Source: Plazaster borealis
Taxonomy: Eukaryota; Echinodermata; Asteroidea; Forcipulatida; Labidiasteridae
Assembly: GCA_021014325.1 (NCBI GenBank)
Contig: JAJGQC010000670.1
Location: 124,001 to 188,000, forward strand
Direction of reading: 5' to 3'
DNA: 64,000 bases
Within the stretch, counting starts at the first letter, position 1; each line of letters opens with the position of its first letter. Made by a program: the position numbers and the translations under genes. The notes beneath the pieces were generated by a model, which ran no database searches, had not been told where the DNA came from, and saw only the letters and a program-made list of their open reading frames with translations. Below, in pieces: positions 1 through 12,943 of this stretch.

Positions 1-13
1 CCGCCCCACCCCG

Positions 14-284
14 AGATGAGTCAACTATACCCCAATCCTCTTTAAGTCCCACTTCCCTCCAACCAGCGCCACCCAACTGTCACAGTTGAGTGAGCACACA
101 CTCACACTGAATGACCCTAACCCTAACCCGACCGTTCCTTCTACTTCTACCCATTCCATGGTTCTCGTATACCCATCCACTGCCACCCCTGCCCCAACCC
201 GGAATGAGTCAACAACGTGTATACCCCCATTCCTCTGTAAGTTCCACCTCCGTCCAACCAGCGCCTCCCAACTGTCACAGTTGA
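14..284. repeat. two diverged tandem copies, period about 190 bp
   Basis: The segment at about 14-91, running from GATGAGTCAAC to CCCAACTGTCACAGTTGAG, recurs at about 203-284 with scattered differences. I see no coding exon in 1-1131. The sequence is presumably YARS2 intron, because the next upstream part of the protein is absent. Confidence 0.6.
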
Positions 285-410
285 GCGCACACTCTGAATC
301 TTGTTCTAGTTCCCCGCCTTAACGCTTCATTGAGCGGATACTCTCATACAGTACTTTAGCAGCATTCAGAGATAGGGCTCCAGTTTTTCTCCTAAAGATC
401 TTTAGAGCAC

Positions 411-532
411 AGGGCCCATGGCTCTGCTTACGGTGGAATTCTGCGCTTACAGCCCATAAAATTGTGTGTTTTACAGGCACCTTTAGCACTGCACAGAATT
501 TCGCTTTAAGCAGAGCCATGAAATTGGGCCCT
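411..532. mobile_element. short inverted-repeat MITE, 'GGGCCC..GGCTCTGCTTA' family
   Basis: The left end AGGGCCCATGGCTCTGCTTA is inversely repeated at the right end (TAAGCAGAGCCATG, then TTGGGCCCT), giving a foldback of about 120 bp. Related copies lie at 2131-2249 and 25826-26075. No coding capacity. Confidence 0.65.
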
Positions 533-1131
533 GATTGTGACATTGAGTTGTTATACACCAGCGGTTCTTTTCAGAACCACCACATCTCATTCGAAACTTG
601 GGTGTCACAAAAACTTTAGGCTGTTTTTGAAACCTTGATTTAGGCTTTGCTCCAGTGCCCAATTTCATAGAGATAGAGCTGCGCACAAAAAGTAGCAAAG
701 AATAACAAAATTACGCTTACCAGAATAAGGTTGCCAGCCAAACTACCATGTCACAATAACAATTTGTGACTGGTATCCTGCTCATTTCTGCTTAGCAGAA
801 AATTTTTAAGCAATATTTTCTGCTTAAGCAGCTTTATGAAATTGGGCCCATGGTTCGGCCTGTCCACCAGTTTGAAGCGCAGTACTGAAAGTATACGATT
901 CCAAAATAACTGACAGAGATGAAGCTGAAGCCGAGGTTTAAGGGCCACAGTTTCTAGATTTGTTCCCATCATTCCAAGTTTCAAATCAAACTTTTCCATT
1001 TTGTTTTGTTTTAGAATATATAAATCCTCCAAATTGTGATGCCCAGCTGCATAGCACCCAATTTCCCTTTGCAAAAATAGAATTAAGTTTGAGACAGAAC
1101 ACTTTGTTCTCATGGTATTTTTCTTCTTCAG

Positions 1132-4100
1132 AATTATGGATAATCACAGCTGGTATAAAGACATTAATGTCATCAGTTTTCTCTCTGGTGTTGGTCGGAA
1201 GCTTCGGATGGGAACACTGCTCTCAAGACAAAGGTGATTTTTTTTCCTCAAAGTATAGACCTTGGGAATGTGCCATAGGTCCATAGAGCATCCTATAATT
1301 ATCCATATAGGACTCCTAAATTTTGGTGCGTCCCGGTTGTGTACATGGCAAAATAAATGATGACACGTGGCGCATGTTCCACCACTCAAATGGCAAGGAA
1401 CTGTGTGTGCAGTATATTAATAAATTTTTCTTATGCATGTGATTTTTCTGACCCATTGTACTCATTTGTCTATGTTCTATGGGTAATAGACCTTATGCAC
1501 ATGACGTCATTTGAGTAGGCGCCCTCGCCTAGAGGTTAAAAGGAGGCTATTCATTGGCCAATCCTGTGCACTGCGTGTACAAAACTGTGCGTTTCCATTG
1601 TTTCATCATCGGTTTACCTCTAAGATGGCGGCTGGATGACGTTGATGCATAAGGTCTATAAAAACCAAAGCAAACCCCATGATCTGTGTTTAACCTCCAC
1701 ACAGTGTGCAGACTCGCTTAGCCAGCTCTCAGGGAATGAATTTTGCCGAGTTCTCCTACCAACTCTTCCAAGCCTATGACTTTCTGCATCTACACATGGA
1801 ATATGGCTGCCTCATCCAAGTGAGTGGAAGACCTTATCCGGATTTGCGGCTGAAGCTATGGCTATGGCTAGTTTTCTGCGTCATCATGCATAGCAAAAGT
1901 CGTAGCCGTAGCTGCAGCTGCCAATTCGGGAACAGCTTTATAGACCCATTTTAGTGACATTACACACAGCTACTGGCTGCCCATGGTCTGCAACTGTGGG
2001 CGTCAAATTGCATGTACAGATGTTGGTGCACACCTCGCCACGTGTGCGATGGCTAAAAAACCCACTGCACAGTAAGAGACAGAGAATCTGACACCCAAAA
2101 TGGCATGACCAAGATTTATTGTGATGACGTCAGGGCCTAATTTTACGGCTCTGCTTACCACGGAATTATGTGCTTACTGTTCTATGTGCTTTACAGGGTG
2201 CCGTAAGCACAGAATTCCGCGGTAAGCAGAGGCATGAAATTGGACCCGGGTGGTTTGGGTCAGTAGACCAATCCATTTAGCATTTACCCTCAATGTTTTG
2301 ACTGTGTGTCAATTTTTTTTTAAATCCCATCACAAAATACATACAAGCTGCCGCCGTTAGGGTAGCTGCACTCCACATTTTATGTGTAGCGCACTGATGC
2401 GCTGGCTCAATAAACGAGAGGTGGAGACACATGTATCCATCCATCTGACTTTATCTAGGCTCTCTTCTCTTGTCTGGGTGCTGCTGGCTGGGCCTGCACG
2501 TGGTATTTTGGGATGCTTATGGTATTTTGGGGGTTCATTATCTACTTTTTGACATTTTTCTAGCTCGGAGGAACTGACCAGCTTGGTAACCTGATGACAG
2601 GTCATGACCTTGTGAAGAGGGTCACTGGAAAGGATGTCTATGGTAAGGTCATCTTGTTTTTGACCTTTCAAGCTAGTAATTGGGATTGGGGTGGGGTGAA
2701 TTAGGCGTATCCCTACCGACCCTAAAAATATGGCCTACCCTGTATACATTTTTTTTTTCAAGGGGATAAATTTAATAATTAAAGTCTATAGAAATCAGTT
2801 ATAAAAATGTTTGAAACCATTTTTGACCGTTTCTCTTCAATTGTATGGCGATAGCGTCCATGGAACTTTGGAGTGCACAGTGTTTTGCACAACATGCAGT
2901 TTATGCCTATAAAAATTATATCATTTTGTTGGGAAAGTAAAATGTAGCCATGAAATATATGAAAGTAAAATAAATTTTATCAAATCAACAAGGAAAACCA
3001 GAGAATAAGACTTGACCTCCATTTCAGGTTACTTGTAAACAATTAAGAATTTTATTTTAATATTACCAAATCGTGTATCATAATTTTAAATTTTGTTTGT
3101 ATCATATTCATTTGTTATTTATCAATAAAGGTATTGCAATCCCATTGGTGACCAGTTCAACTGGTAATAAATTGGGCAAAACTGCCGGCAATGCAGTATG
3201 GGTTAATGAGGACAAGACGTCGCCCTTTGACCTCTACCAGGTTAGTGTCTGGGGCCATTTCTGAGCCAATGGCTTTCAGTTATGTCTATCTTGTCAGAAA
3301 GTCATTGCGTCACACGCGAGTGTATCTACTGCACGCATGAAGTTTTCACTAATTCCAACTCCAAAGCTGGCATATATATTGAATAATGAGCAGTGGCAGC
3401 CATGTTGAAAATTTTGAAATAGCACTCTGCAATAATGCTAAAAATAGAAGCTCGGTATCCGGATCTCGGTCAACGTGTTGAAATTCACTAATGTACCACT
3501 GCGGTCTGGCACGCCGATGCAGTGATTCCATGAAAGCTAGGTGGTGGAATGTTTGTCTGACATATGAGTATTTTGAGCTTAAGTGACATTAGTGCGGAGT
3601 GCTTTTGCTTGTTATTCTACCTATATTTTTCAAAAGGACAAATCTGCGATGGCCCTAAATTGCAATACATCTTTCTCATGACATACTCTGACTGTGTGCT
3701 GTACTATCCGGAATACTGTATGTCAGAGAATTTCCTCTTAAAAAATACAGACAGTAAAATTAGAATTTTTCTTTCTTTAAAGGGATATTTAGGGATATTT
3801 AGTTGCCTATGATGCGCTCCATTATGCTAACCTAGACATGAAAAAGTTACGTTGCATGACAAAAGAGTATTTCACACGCTCGTTCAAGTCCACGAAAATT
3901 ACATGCATCTAGTACTGCCCAATATTATTAAATGGGAAATAAAAAACAATAGGACTTCTTGCATTACATTTTTTTTATAATATTGACTGTCTGATTTATT
4001 TGTAGTATTTTGTGCGGCTTCCGGATGCTGACATGGAAAGATACCTGAAGTTGTTCACCTTCTTACCCCTAAATGAAATCGATGACGTTGTCACCAAACA

Positions 4101-7100
4101 CAAGGTAGGAACTAACAACTGACACTCTCTACAATGGACCTTATGCATTGACGTCATCACTCCGCCATCTTAGAGGTAAAACGATGATGAAACAATGGAC
4201 ATTGCACAGCTATGTGCGCAGTGCACAGGATCAATCAATGAGTTACCTTTGTTTTACCTCTAGCCGGGGGCGCTACTAAAATGATGTCACATGCATAAGT
4301 TCTATTTTCAGTCAATAGAACTTCATCATGGTATCATGCGGTTAACTTGTGTTGTTTTTGTTTCAAGGTTTTTTTTCCATTCAGAGTCCTATTTCATAAA
4401 GCTGTTAACACTTTCAGCTCCAATTGTTTTCCATACGTGAGACTGATAAATGAACTACATACAATGATATCGGCATGTCATGGCCGAGCAGATAAGAGCA
4501 CCGGATTCAAGCTCTGGTGTTGCTGATCAGCAGAGTGTGGGTTTGAGTCCCGGTCGTGACACTTGTGTCCTTAAGCAAGACACTTAACCATTATTGAGTC
4601 GTTGGTCCCGTGTGTTGTGTATTGCACGTAAAAGAACCCAGTGCACTTATCGTTAAAAGCAGGGGTTCGCCCGGTGTTCCTGGTTTGATTGGCTGCATAT
4701 TGCGCCACAGCACCCTGAAAACCATTATATGGTGCTATGTAAAGGAAAACAGTCTCATACTTCAAAACGTAGCTCCACATACCTTGCAGGAAAATACTGA
4801 ATGTTGAAGCGCCTTGAGCGTCTCTGAGTGACGGATTTGAGCGCTATATAAGAAGCCACTATTATTTTTGTTATTGATATTGTTATTGTTATATTCACTT
4901 TCTCCAGAAGACACCTAAGAATCGCAAAGCCCAAGAGAAACTAGCCGAACAGGTTCTGCTGCTGGTGCATGGAGGTAAAGAAATATTTGGCTTTGCAATA
5001 AAAATGGATATTGATTCAAAATAGTGTAATGAACATTCTTTGTGTTGCATTCCAAGCTCCTTTTGTTATAGTGTTTACATACATGTGCTGGCTCTGTTCT
5101 GGCCTGCAATGAATGTGGATTGTTGTGCCAGATGGGGTGGTCAGTTATGTTATTTATTCAACCATTCCCTTGCCAGCCACCATTGGCCTGCAAGGAATGT
5201 ATTCACATTGTTGGTATCATTATTTCCTCTCAATTGAGATTTAATGAATACTAGTACATTTCAATAACAAAGAGTTTCCTATTGGGTATAAAACCAAGGC
5301 ACTAAACCTAGGTGTGGCATTCTAGAACTGTGGCTTGGGACATCAGGGTGGTCGGACGTCGGACAGCTGCTATATTTTCTATGTATAAACTGAAGGCTCT
5401 CGGTACAAAAGTACTAGCACAGATAGTGGTCAGCCTACATGTATTTATTTTTGTATAATTTATTATCTTCATGTCGTCCGGCCTGGTTCATAATGTTAAG
5501 GTAATGTTGTATTTATTTATTTATCTATTTATTAATTGAGGAGTGTCCTAAGATTTCCTCAACCCAGCCAGTTGCCATTTTTTGCTTTGTTAATTGACTT
5601 TATAATATGTATTTTGTTCATGTCCCCTTTGGGGGAGAATTACAAGATGAGCGAGTATCTGCATTTCTGTTTCCATTTTGGAATTATTATTTTGTCTCTG
5701 CGCTTAGCAAGTATTTCCCCTCCCCTTTCTGGCGGATGCAGGGGGCGATCTGTTACAATATATGCTACTTTTTGTGTGTTCTTTACCATCTTGAATGTGC
5801 AATTTGTAGCCTTAATTGTTTTGTCTATAATATAATATCTATTTTATTGTGATTTTATGACTTATAAAGCTGTACATATATTTCCATGTTTTTGACAGTT
5901 GTTTTTGCTTTTATTGTTGTCTTTGTTTTATTCTGCTGTGTGGTCAAGGGTCCCCATTAAGTGGGCCTGCGTGCCTGTTTGGGGTTTCCCTTTGCACCAC
6001 GTTGTATTTGATGTTTGTGCATAAGAGTTATAAACTAAACTTTATAAAGCATCGGAATGAAGGGGCAACAGAAATGTCTGGTACAAGGACTTGCTTAGTC
6101 ACAAGTGAATGCTTAAATTTAAATTCCTCAGACTAGAGACAGTTGTTACGACACATGGTTTGGGGCAAGCTTTTGCGTAGTTACATAAGAAACGATGAAC
6201 ACCCCTACACAATGTTGAATAAATATGTATGGCACAATGGTACCATGCTTTGCCCATGTGGAGGTTGCTATACAAAAGCCTTCACCGCACCATAATCACT
6301 TGTGACCAATCAAGTCATTGTGCCAGACATTGTTCAAAATATAACTCGCAGATGGCTTAATAACTCAATTCTCTAATCAGTAAGCTCAAAAAAGTAACAA
6401 GCAATTAAATCATCGCCGTTCTTACGAAGCAAAGATTGACTCCCAGCCAAAAATACATGTTTTAGAAAAACTATTTGTCAAACTTTTGTGTAGGACACTA
6501 CTTAGGCCTAACAACAAAGTGTTATGTTTGCATAACGGGCCAGAAAAAATAGGGTAGGTAGGTCAGGATTTTTTAATTATTTATACATCTATATTTTTTC
6601 TTCAAATAGTTAAACGACACTTGTGAATTCCAGTTAACTGTTTAACTGTTTATACCGTTCCAATCAAACCTTGAAGCCACAAGCCAGCGGATGTCAACAC
6701 ATTTTCCAGGTTTAATAGAACACTATACCCACTCTTAAGGGTCACAGAACCAGGTCATAAAACCACAAAGACATTTGATTGAAGTAAGAGTATTACAAAC
6801 TGAAACAATGTTTAACAAACTGCAGAGGAATAAGATAAGACGTAATTGGGTCTCAATAGTAGGAGGGTCAATCATTCTCCCAGGGCTGGAGAGTGTCTGG
6901 GGCTGCGTTAAATAAAGAAAAGGATGTCAGGTTGTTTTTTTACTGTCGGCTTCGTTTGTGGTAGGAAAGTTGTTTTTTTAATCATTGACAAAACTTCAGC
7001 TGGGGGAAAACAAGTTGAAAACAAAAATATATATATCCATGGTCGGCCGTATTTTTAGGGTAGTTCGGGTTACGCCAACATAATTTTTTTTTTTTTTTTT

Positions 7101-10100
7101 TTAGGCCTTATTAGATTTTGTTTTAAAGTTTACTATCAAATTGAAGCTGAATTCTTCAGTCATACAGAACTGTCAGAGTTTATTCAGTCTCATTACTGTT
7201 TTTACGAGTTATTAATTCCTAAACACGTTTGTCACTTAAAAAAATAATAATAATAATAATAGATCTGGCCACAGAGTGCCTTGTACGCACAAACCAATCA
7301 AACATCTTACCATCTTAAAAGCCATTTAGATTGTGTTTAATTTGTTTGTTGTGGCGGTTATTTTTATATAGAGAGTGGTTTAGACAAAGCTATTCGGCAG
7401 ACTGACGCCCTGCACCGACCCACAGAGCTTGGAGCAGCTGAGTGAGACAGAGATTACCGAGTTGTTCCCAGGAGCCTCAATCACCAGTCTACTCCTGGAG
7501 CCTGGATACAGTGTGGGGCAGTTGCTGGATAGGCTCAAGTGTCTACCACAAGGATGTGAGTAGTCAGGGAACTAGATATAGTCGAAAGATCTTCGGCGGC
7601 ATCTTTGGGGTAAAATGGGAAACTTTAGAACACTACTTGGCAGCAGACATATTTATAGGAATTTCCTATCGTTTAAGAAGTTTGAGCGTATTTATTATTT
7701 GTTTTTCTCTGAAGGAATTTTGACAGAAGTTGTTGTTTCAAAAATAAAACAATTTTTTGTTGCATATGACACGGACAATGCACAAAATACATGTATCATG
7801 CAACATTTTTGCGGCTGATGGACGTGAGATAATGTCGGGATCCGACAATAACTCATTTTTAGTTTTTAAATCGACTACCACTTGCCATTGGTGAATTTTT
7901 TCATGCAAAATCTTAAATGAAAGCTTATAACTTTGTCAAATCTATAAAAGCTATTACAAATTTGAATCTGAATTTTCGGATCAAATGGATATACCAGGTA
8001 AATCTGTTGCCTCATAAAACCCTAAAAAGTCAACCGAAATTTGGGTGAATGCATCATCTCTACCTGTTTTAAACGATGTCCATTGAAACTATACTTGTGT
8101 TATTTGACGGCAAGAAATATTGGCATGGTAACTGTGTGTTGTGTTTACGAAAAGGTTCACACAACCCTTAAGACCAATCCATGAAGCCATGGCTACCAAA
8201 GCAACTGCCTAGCAACGCATGTGGTGCTTGATATGTGGCATGGTGTACCTTCCCCCCCCCCCTTTTGTGTCTTCATATGGTCATCAGGGTGTGGGTTCGA
8301 ATCCCGGTCATGACACCTGTTTCCATGAGCAAGACACTTGACTATAATTGCTTCTCATCACCCAGGGTAAACAGATAAAAATGACAGCAGATTTTGGGGT
8401 GAACAAAGAACCTGCGACCTCCAGATTAACCTACTGGCGCTCTACCAACTGAGCTATCTAGCCCAAGTGTTGGCAGTCGCCCTAGAAAGTTACTTGTCCA
8501 GCTTTTGTTGAACTTTTCGGCAAGCAGTCACAGTTGTGGTTGGTCAATGAAGAAGGGACTGAGCTTATTGAATCGGCTTTTTTCTGTTTTAATATACATA
8601 AGAGCAACTGTGTACAATAGCCAATCAGAAATTGACCAATGATGTTATCTGGTTGGCCAATCACCTGGTACACTGCAGTTCAGAGTAGAAAAGTAACTAG
8701 CTAGTATACATGAAATACATGAAATACATGAAATACATGAAATACATGAATGAGCTTATTGAACTGTCCATTGTCTATTATTCTTTGTTTTGTCTATCCA
8801 ATGTAGGGAAAAGTACCAAAGCTAACATTGCTTCTTTATTTGCCAACATGCTGACCTTTATTGATAAAATTAATGCTATGTATAGTATTAAGCCTATTTT
8901 CATATGTATTGCTTTATTGTGTAGGCCTATAATGTTGAGTATTGCTGTACAACAATGTGAATACGGCATGTTGTTGTGTAAAAATGTTTGTCCATCTATC
9001 TATCTAAGTCTATTGATTTATTTTCCATTTATAGATCGTGGAGACAAAATTTTACAAGCTGGCGGTGTGTATATTAACCACAGAAGGGTGACGAGGGCAG
9101 ACCAGGTTCTAATCAATGGAGAACATATACTCGACAATAATCTCACTCTCGTTAGGATAGGTAAGTCCTCTACATCTCATACACCAATCAATCAAGAGGG
9201 GGCCATACGGCATCTCGAGCCTGCCCATTAATCGTGGTCCAGATGACCCGGTCCAGCATGCAAGTATATGCAGCTCCTCAGTGCTGGCCAAGCCGGTGTC
9301 CCGTTTTAGAATGTCCACAAAGAGACATCTTCACATTTTCTCCAGCGTGAGGCTGTGCCCCATGTGGGCTCCCAGAGAACGGTTTGGGCTAAGCTCAGCA
9401 CACTCACCAACAAAAAGCAAACCATTCCCATTGGCTACGCTTGACACCAAGCATGGCTCAAATTTGAGGAAAATCCACAACACCACAGGGCTTGAAGCTC
9501 AATATGTTTACTTGACTAGAGTTTTTACAAGACCATAATCAAAATGAGCAAGTTGTAGTATTGATCACTGGTGTCAGTAGAGTGCCCGCTTCATTTGATA
9601 GCATCAAATTTACTCTGACATTTTGCAAAAATGGAAAATAATATTTTTAAAAGATGATTTTTTTCTAAAGAAAAACATGGGTATTTGAATTTTTCTTCTT
9701 ACAAATTTAACAAAACAAATTCAAGAATTAGCAAAGCAAAAAACCCAGTTAGATCAGGGAACAAATTAATTGTTTTGAAAACGGCATCCAATTTTATCAT
9801 GGGTCCCTCTTCCTCCATGATCTGATACACAAAGGCAGAAGAAAAGTAATAGAATAAACATCTAAACTGCAATGAATAACCTTCATCTAGAATTTATTAT
9901 TATTTTTGTTATTATTATTTAAGTTGAACACATCATCAATACAAAATTTGTATGTATTTTGAAACGGCGTACTGGAATACCAGGCTTCCAGTTTTGTTAG
10001 GGCCTGAATGCCATGAAACCTTCATTTCGCAAAGACCCTAAACTGTGTATTTTTGAAATGGTGCACTGGAATTACCAGGCTTCCAAGTTTTTTCCCAAGC

Positions 10101-10421
10101 CTGAACCGTTTCATTTAAGGGGTACTTTTTATCATAATGTTTTACCTTTTGTGGTGTGTAGTTTTGATTATTGGCTGGTCCAGTTTTTGGTTTAACATTT
10201 TATGTAATCTTGTGATGCTCTTTGACTATTTCATCCTTTTGTTTGATGCTGTTTTAATTTGTACAGCGCCTTGAGATGTATGGCGCTTTATAAGCACAAT
10301 TTATTATTATTACTATTATTAGTCTAGTTTTTCGTTTTACTTCAGGCAAGAGAGTACCCGTTTGTTTGTTCTTTTTTTATTCCTAGGGAAAAAGAATTAC
10401 CATGTTGTGAAGTGGGTATGA
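1132..10421 (+). CDS. YARS2: mitochondrial tyrosyl-tRNA synthetase, 3' portion, nine exons
   Basis: Class I aminoacyl-tRNA synthetase that charges mitochondrial tRNA-Tyr in the matrix. Exons joined by GT-AG splicing: 1132-1233, 1705-1819, 2564-2642, 3131-3240, 4006-4104, 4908-4974, 7372-7555, 9035-9160 and 10387-10421 (stop TGA 10419-10421). The phases agree at every junction except inside exon 7372-7555. Recognised blocks in order: MGTLLSRQ followed by [33 protein letters not shown], the KMSKS-like loop in its mitochondrial KLGK form; [11 protein letters not shown]; then the C-terminal S4-like RNA-binding part with [11 protein letters not shown] and the ending VVKWV. About 304 residues are visible; the human protein has about 477. 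The missing part is the N-terminus with the HIGH-type ATP motif, which I could not find in 1-1131, so it should lie left of the window. Orthology is confident from residue-level agreement with vertebrate YARS2 as I remember it. Confidence 0.93.
1487..1658 (+). mobile_element. MITE carrying a TGACGTCA core, copy 1
   Basis: A 172-bp element in a YARS2 intron. Its termini TAGACCTTATGCA and TGCATAAGGTCTA are inverted repeats. It contains GACGTCA near the left end and AAGATGGCGG near the right end. A second copy in the opposite orientation is at 4135-4304, and a much eroded relative seems to lie near 31424-31582. Confidence 0.7.
2131..2249. mobile_element. short inverted-repeat MITE, 'GGGCCC..GGCTCTGCTTA' family
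   Basis: The left end (CAGGGCC, then GGCTCTGCTTACC) pairs with the right end (GGTAAGCAGAGGCATGAAAT, then GGACC). It has the same organisation as 411-532 and lies in the YARS2 intron between exons 1705-1819 and 2564-2642. Confidence 0.65.
4135..4304 (-). mobile_element. MITE carrying a TGACGTCA core, copy 2
   Basis: Copy in the opposite orientation to the element at 1487-1658, with TGCATTGACGTCATC and CGCCATCTTAGAGGTAAA near its left end. It sits just downstream of YARS2 exon 4006-4104. Confidence 0.7.
4478..4862 (+). mobile_element. tRNA-derived SINE
   Basis: The head resembles a tRNA promoter, with an A-box-like stretch (ATGGCCGAGCAGATAAGAGC) and a B-box-like stretch (GGGTTTGAGTCCCGG). A body of about 300 bp follows, ending in a GCGCCTTGAG / GAGCGCTATATAAGAAG tail before an AT-rich stretch. 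The 61171-61513 element shares the head and the tail type. It lies in the YARS2 intron before exon 4908-4974. Confidence 0.75.
7372..7555 (+). CDS. YARS2: YARS2 exon with an internal one-base frame break
   Basis: This exon links the catalytic domain to the C-terminal domain. The incoming phase (one base, g4974) and the outgoing phase (one base before the donor at 7556) both match the neighbouring exons and require a length divisible by three, but the exon is 184 bp. The first part reads [19 protein letters not shown]. The second part, one frame over from about 7432, reads [12 protein letters not shown] and continues to LPQG. Both halves align to consecutive parts of vertebrate YARS2, so a single extra nucleotide sits between about 7420 and 7432. 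Read straight through, the first frame reaches TGA at 7444-7446. It may be an assembly indel, a polymorphism or a real lesion. Confidence 0.85.
8281..8464. mobile_element. two SINE fragments joined
   Basis: The plus-strand part (about 8281-8388) has GGGTTCGAATCCCGG and CAAGACACTTGACTATAATT and matches the middle of the 61171-61513 SINE. It abuts a minus-strand tRNA-like head (about 8405-8464) with TAGCTCAGTTGGTAGAGCGC, which resembles 29144-29210. Both lie in a YARS2 intron. Confidence 0.6.
8709..8752. repeat. 9-bp microsatellite (ATGAAATAC)n
   Basis: Four perfect units and a partial fifth, in the YARS2 intron before exon 9035-9160. Confidence 0.9.
10195..10320 (+). mobile_element. SINE/LINE-type 3' tail fragment
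   Basis: A GCGCCTTGAG / GGCGCTTTATAAG tail followed by (ATT)n, like the tails at 4811 and 61480. It is probably a truncated retroposon in the last YARS2 intron. The rest of the element is not recognisable. Confidence 0.45.
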
Positions 10422-11872
10422 CGAACCGTTACCCAAGAATCAACTTGTAGCATTTAGTGTACCCTTTGCATCTACTGTTTTGAACTGAGCATCTGCTTTG
10501 TGGACCTGGTATCCCCTCCAGTAGAGGTTGTAGACTCCTGTCAAGGTGTTTTGTAGGGTGAGTTGATCAGACACCTACATGGATGAAGCACTGAGGTGGC
10601 TGGGCTGCTTCTACAGCAAACATTTGCAAAAAAACTTTGGTGTGGAAACAATTTTGTTTGTCAACGTCAGCAAAAATGTTGCAATCGTCAAACTTTTTTC
10701 CGAGTCGTCCATGAGAAGTTTGTCACTCCCCTACCCGTTGGCTGCAATTGTGTGCCTCCATATGACATCAAACAGTGTGCAAGCATTCGGTACCACTAAT
10801 ACTGAAAACATTTGCGCAAACATTTGTTTGCCTACTTGGTGACAATCAAGTGTCAACACGTCTGATGACATCTTTTCCGCCAAACTTTTCCAAACTGGCT
10901 TATGGTGGACATATTTTTGTGCCCGGAACAGCTTTGGAGTGTGCTTAATTTTGTGCAGTTAGTCGGATGGCTGACGTGTATATTCACTTGGAAATTCCAT
11001 TGTGTTGTGTGCACAGACATGCACCTACCATACAAAGAGGATAGAAGGTACTGGAACACATGCTCGTAATCTCCCTTTTTCCGTGGGTTATTGTGCAATC
11101 CCCGATTCCAGACCTTTATCCCTTTGTTATACAAATGTGGCATACAAGAAGGAACAGGCTGCCACCATTGTTCATTTTCTGTATTCTGCTCAACAGGCCG
11201 TAAGTCTGAGCATTCCGAGATTCCAGCATACCATGGTTATGGCCCAGGTTTTGCAATGCACGGTGAACTCATACTAATATTTTCCGTCAAGAGAAGAACA
11301 AAACGCAACTTATTATGAGAACCTTTGTCGTCTTCCTTCAACAACGATATTTTCAAAGGAAAATTATTACCCTGGAAGCTCCAAAAAGTTCTGAAAAATA
11401 ATACTGTGAAGAGGCACGGAAAATCTTTTGGAATATCAACCCAAAATGGTTAAGAATACTTGATGTCAAATAAATTTCTGTTAAAAACAAGCTATTTTTA
11501 TTCACACTTCACTTAATTCAATGTAAATAGTTATTGTACAACAAAGGTCAAACAATTTCAAATAATAAATCAAACAGTAAAAAGTTTATAGAACTACATA
11601 ATATTAGTCTGAAATGTGTTTGGTTTTTTTCAACAGATAATTTACATCTTGTGTGGCCTTACTTCTATGTAGTGTCTTGAGAGTGAAGTTCCATATTGTA
11701 ACAGCTAATTTGGTGTATAACCACCATCTTGGCATTTATGAGGTCACTGTTATGTTTATCAGGACTTATTGACCGGTATAGATACTTTCTTTCCATACGT
11801 CTTTAGTTTTACACATTTGCTATTTAAATTCCTGATCGATTTATTTGATAGATCTTAATATTGTTTGGTGTC
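10422..11872. other. YARS2 3' flank and convergent intergenic spacer
   Basis: Probably includes the YARS2 3' UTR. An AATAAA at 11469-11474 on the plus strand could be the poly(A) signal, about 1 kb after the stop. I see no conserved coding sequence; the short open frames here show no recognisable protein. Confidence 0.5.
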
Positions 11873-12244
11873 TTAAAGGCTCTGAACATGTTAGGTAATT
11901 GTCAAAGACCAGTATTCTCACTTGGTGTATCCCAACATATGCATAAAATAACAAGCCTGTGAAAATTTGGGCTCAATTGGTCATCGAAGTTGCAAGAAAA
12001 TGATGAAAGAAAAAACACCCTTGTTGTACAAATTTGTGTGCAGATAGGAATAAAAGGCTTCTTGCAAGAAGTCTTTTATTATTTTAGAGAGAAATTACCT
12101 CTTTCCCAAAAACTACGTTACTTTAGAGGGAGTCGTTCCTCACAATGTTTTATACTATCAACAGCTCTCTGTTGCTCATTACCAAGTCAGTTTTTATGCT
12201 AATATATATTTTGAGTAATTACCAAACGTGTAAAGTGCCTTTAA
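11873..12244. mobile_element. piggyBac-like MITE with TTAA target duplication
   Basis: Flanked by TTAA on both sides (11873-11876 and 12241-12244). The element starts AGGCTCTGAACATG and ends GTGTAAAGTGCCT. The body has ACCAGTATTCTCACTTGGTG and CAATTGGTCATCGAAGTTGC near the left and GAGTAATTACCAAACGTG near the right. Same family as 24376-24764, 33873-34242 and 48362-48733. Confidence 0.8.
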
Positions 12245-12943
12245 TAGAACGAAATCTCTCAGGAAGCTTCAGAAAAAACTATTTAGGCAACCAACCAAAT
12301 GGTACCGTTCTTTGACAGAGCTGCTTGAGCAGAAAATACTGCTTAAACCGTTTCTGCTCACCAAAAATAAGGAGGATACCAGTCATAGATGGTACATGTG
12401 AAATAATATTTTGGCTGGTAACCTTATTCTGCTGAGCATAATTTTGTTGTGCTTAGCCGTTGTGTGTGCTTAAGCTGCTATATCTGAACCCAATTTCATA
12501 ACGCTGTATACCAGTAAGAAAGTCTTTGTGTTTACAATAGCAGAAAAATGTAAGTAAGCTTTTGTGAAATTTCACAGCGCATGTGTGTGTTCACAATAGA
12601 TTAGCATTGTTGCGTCATGCTTACAAGAACTGCCAACAAGTTTGCGTGCCTTTTGCTTTGCTTCAGTAAGGAGTCGTTATCTAATGGCTGCTCGTAAGCA
12701 GAAAATGTCTGGTTACATGTTTTATAAAATTGGATCCAGATATCAAACTAAAGTATCCCCCCCCCTTTCCTATCGTAAAACAATGTTTGAGCCAGATTCT
12801 ACTCATATAAAACATTTACATGAATGCGCCTGTCAAGCTTTAAGGTTTTTTGTTGTTTACTTCTATGTACAACAGTCTACATACTGAAAGGTTGATGAAT
12901 GGCAATCAGCCAATTGTAGACACTTATAGTCTGAATTTAACCC
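12245..12943. other. 3' flank of CCDC40
   Basis: About 12300-12500 holds a degenerate GCTTAAGCAG / GGATACCAGTCA repeat, related to 25213-25382. The rest is probably CCDC40 3' UTR. I see no clear poly(A) signal for the minus strand close to the stop. Confidence 0.4.

Noticed and set aside
8710..9231. 173-codon frame taken as a single gene
   Set aside because: Only 9035-9160 is coding (a YARS2 exon); the rest is microsatellite and intron, bounded by clear splice sites.
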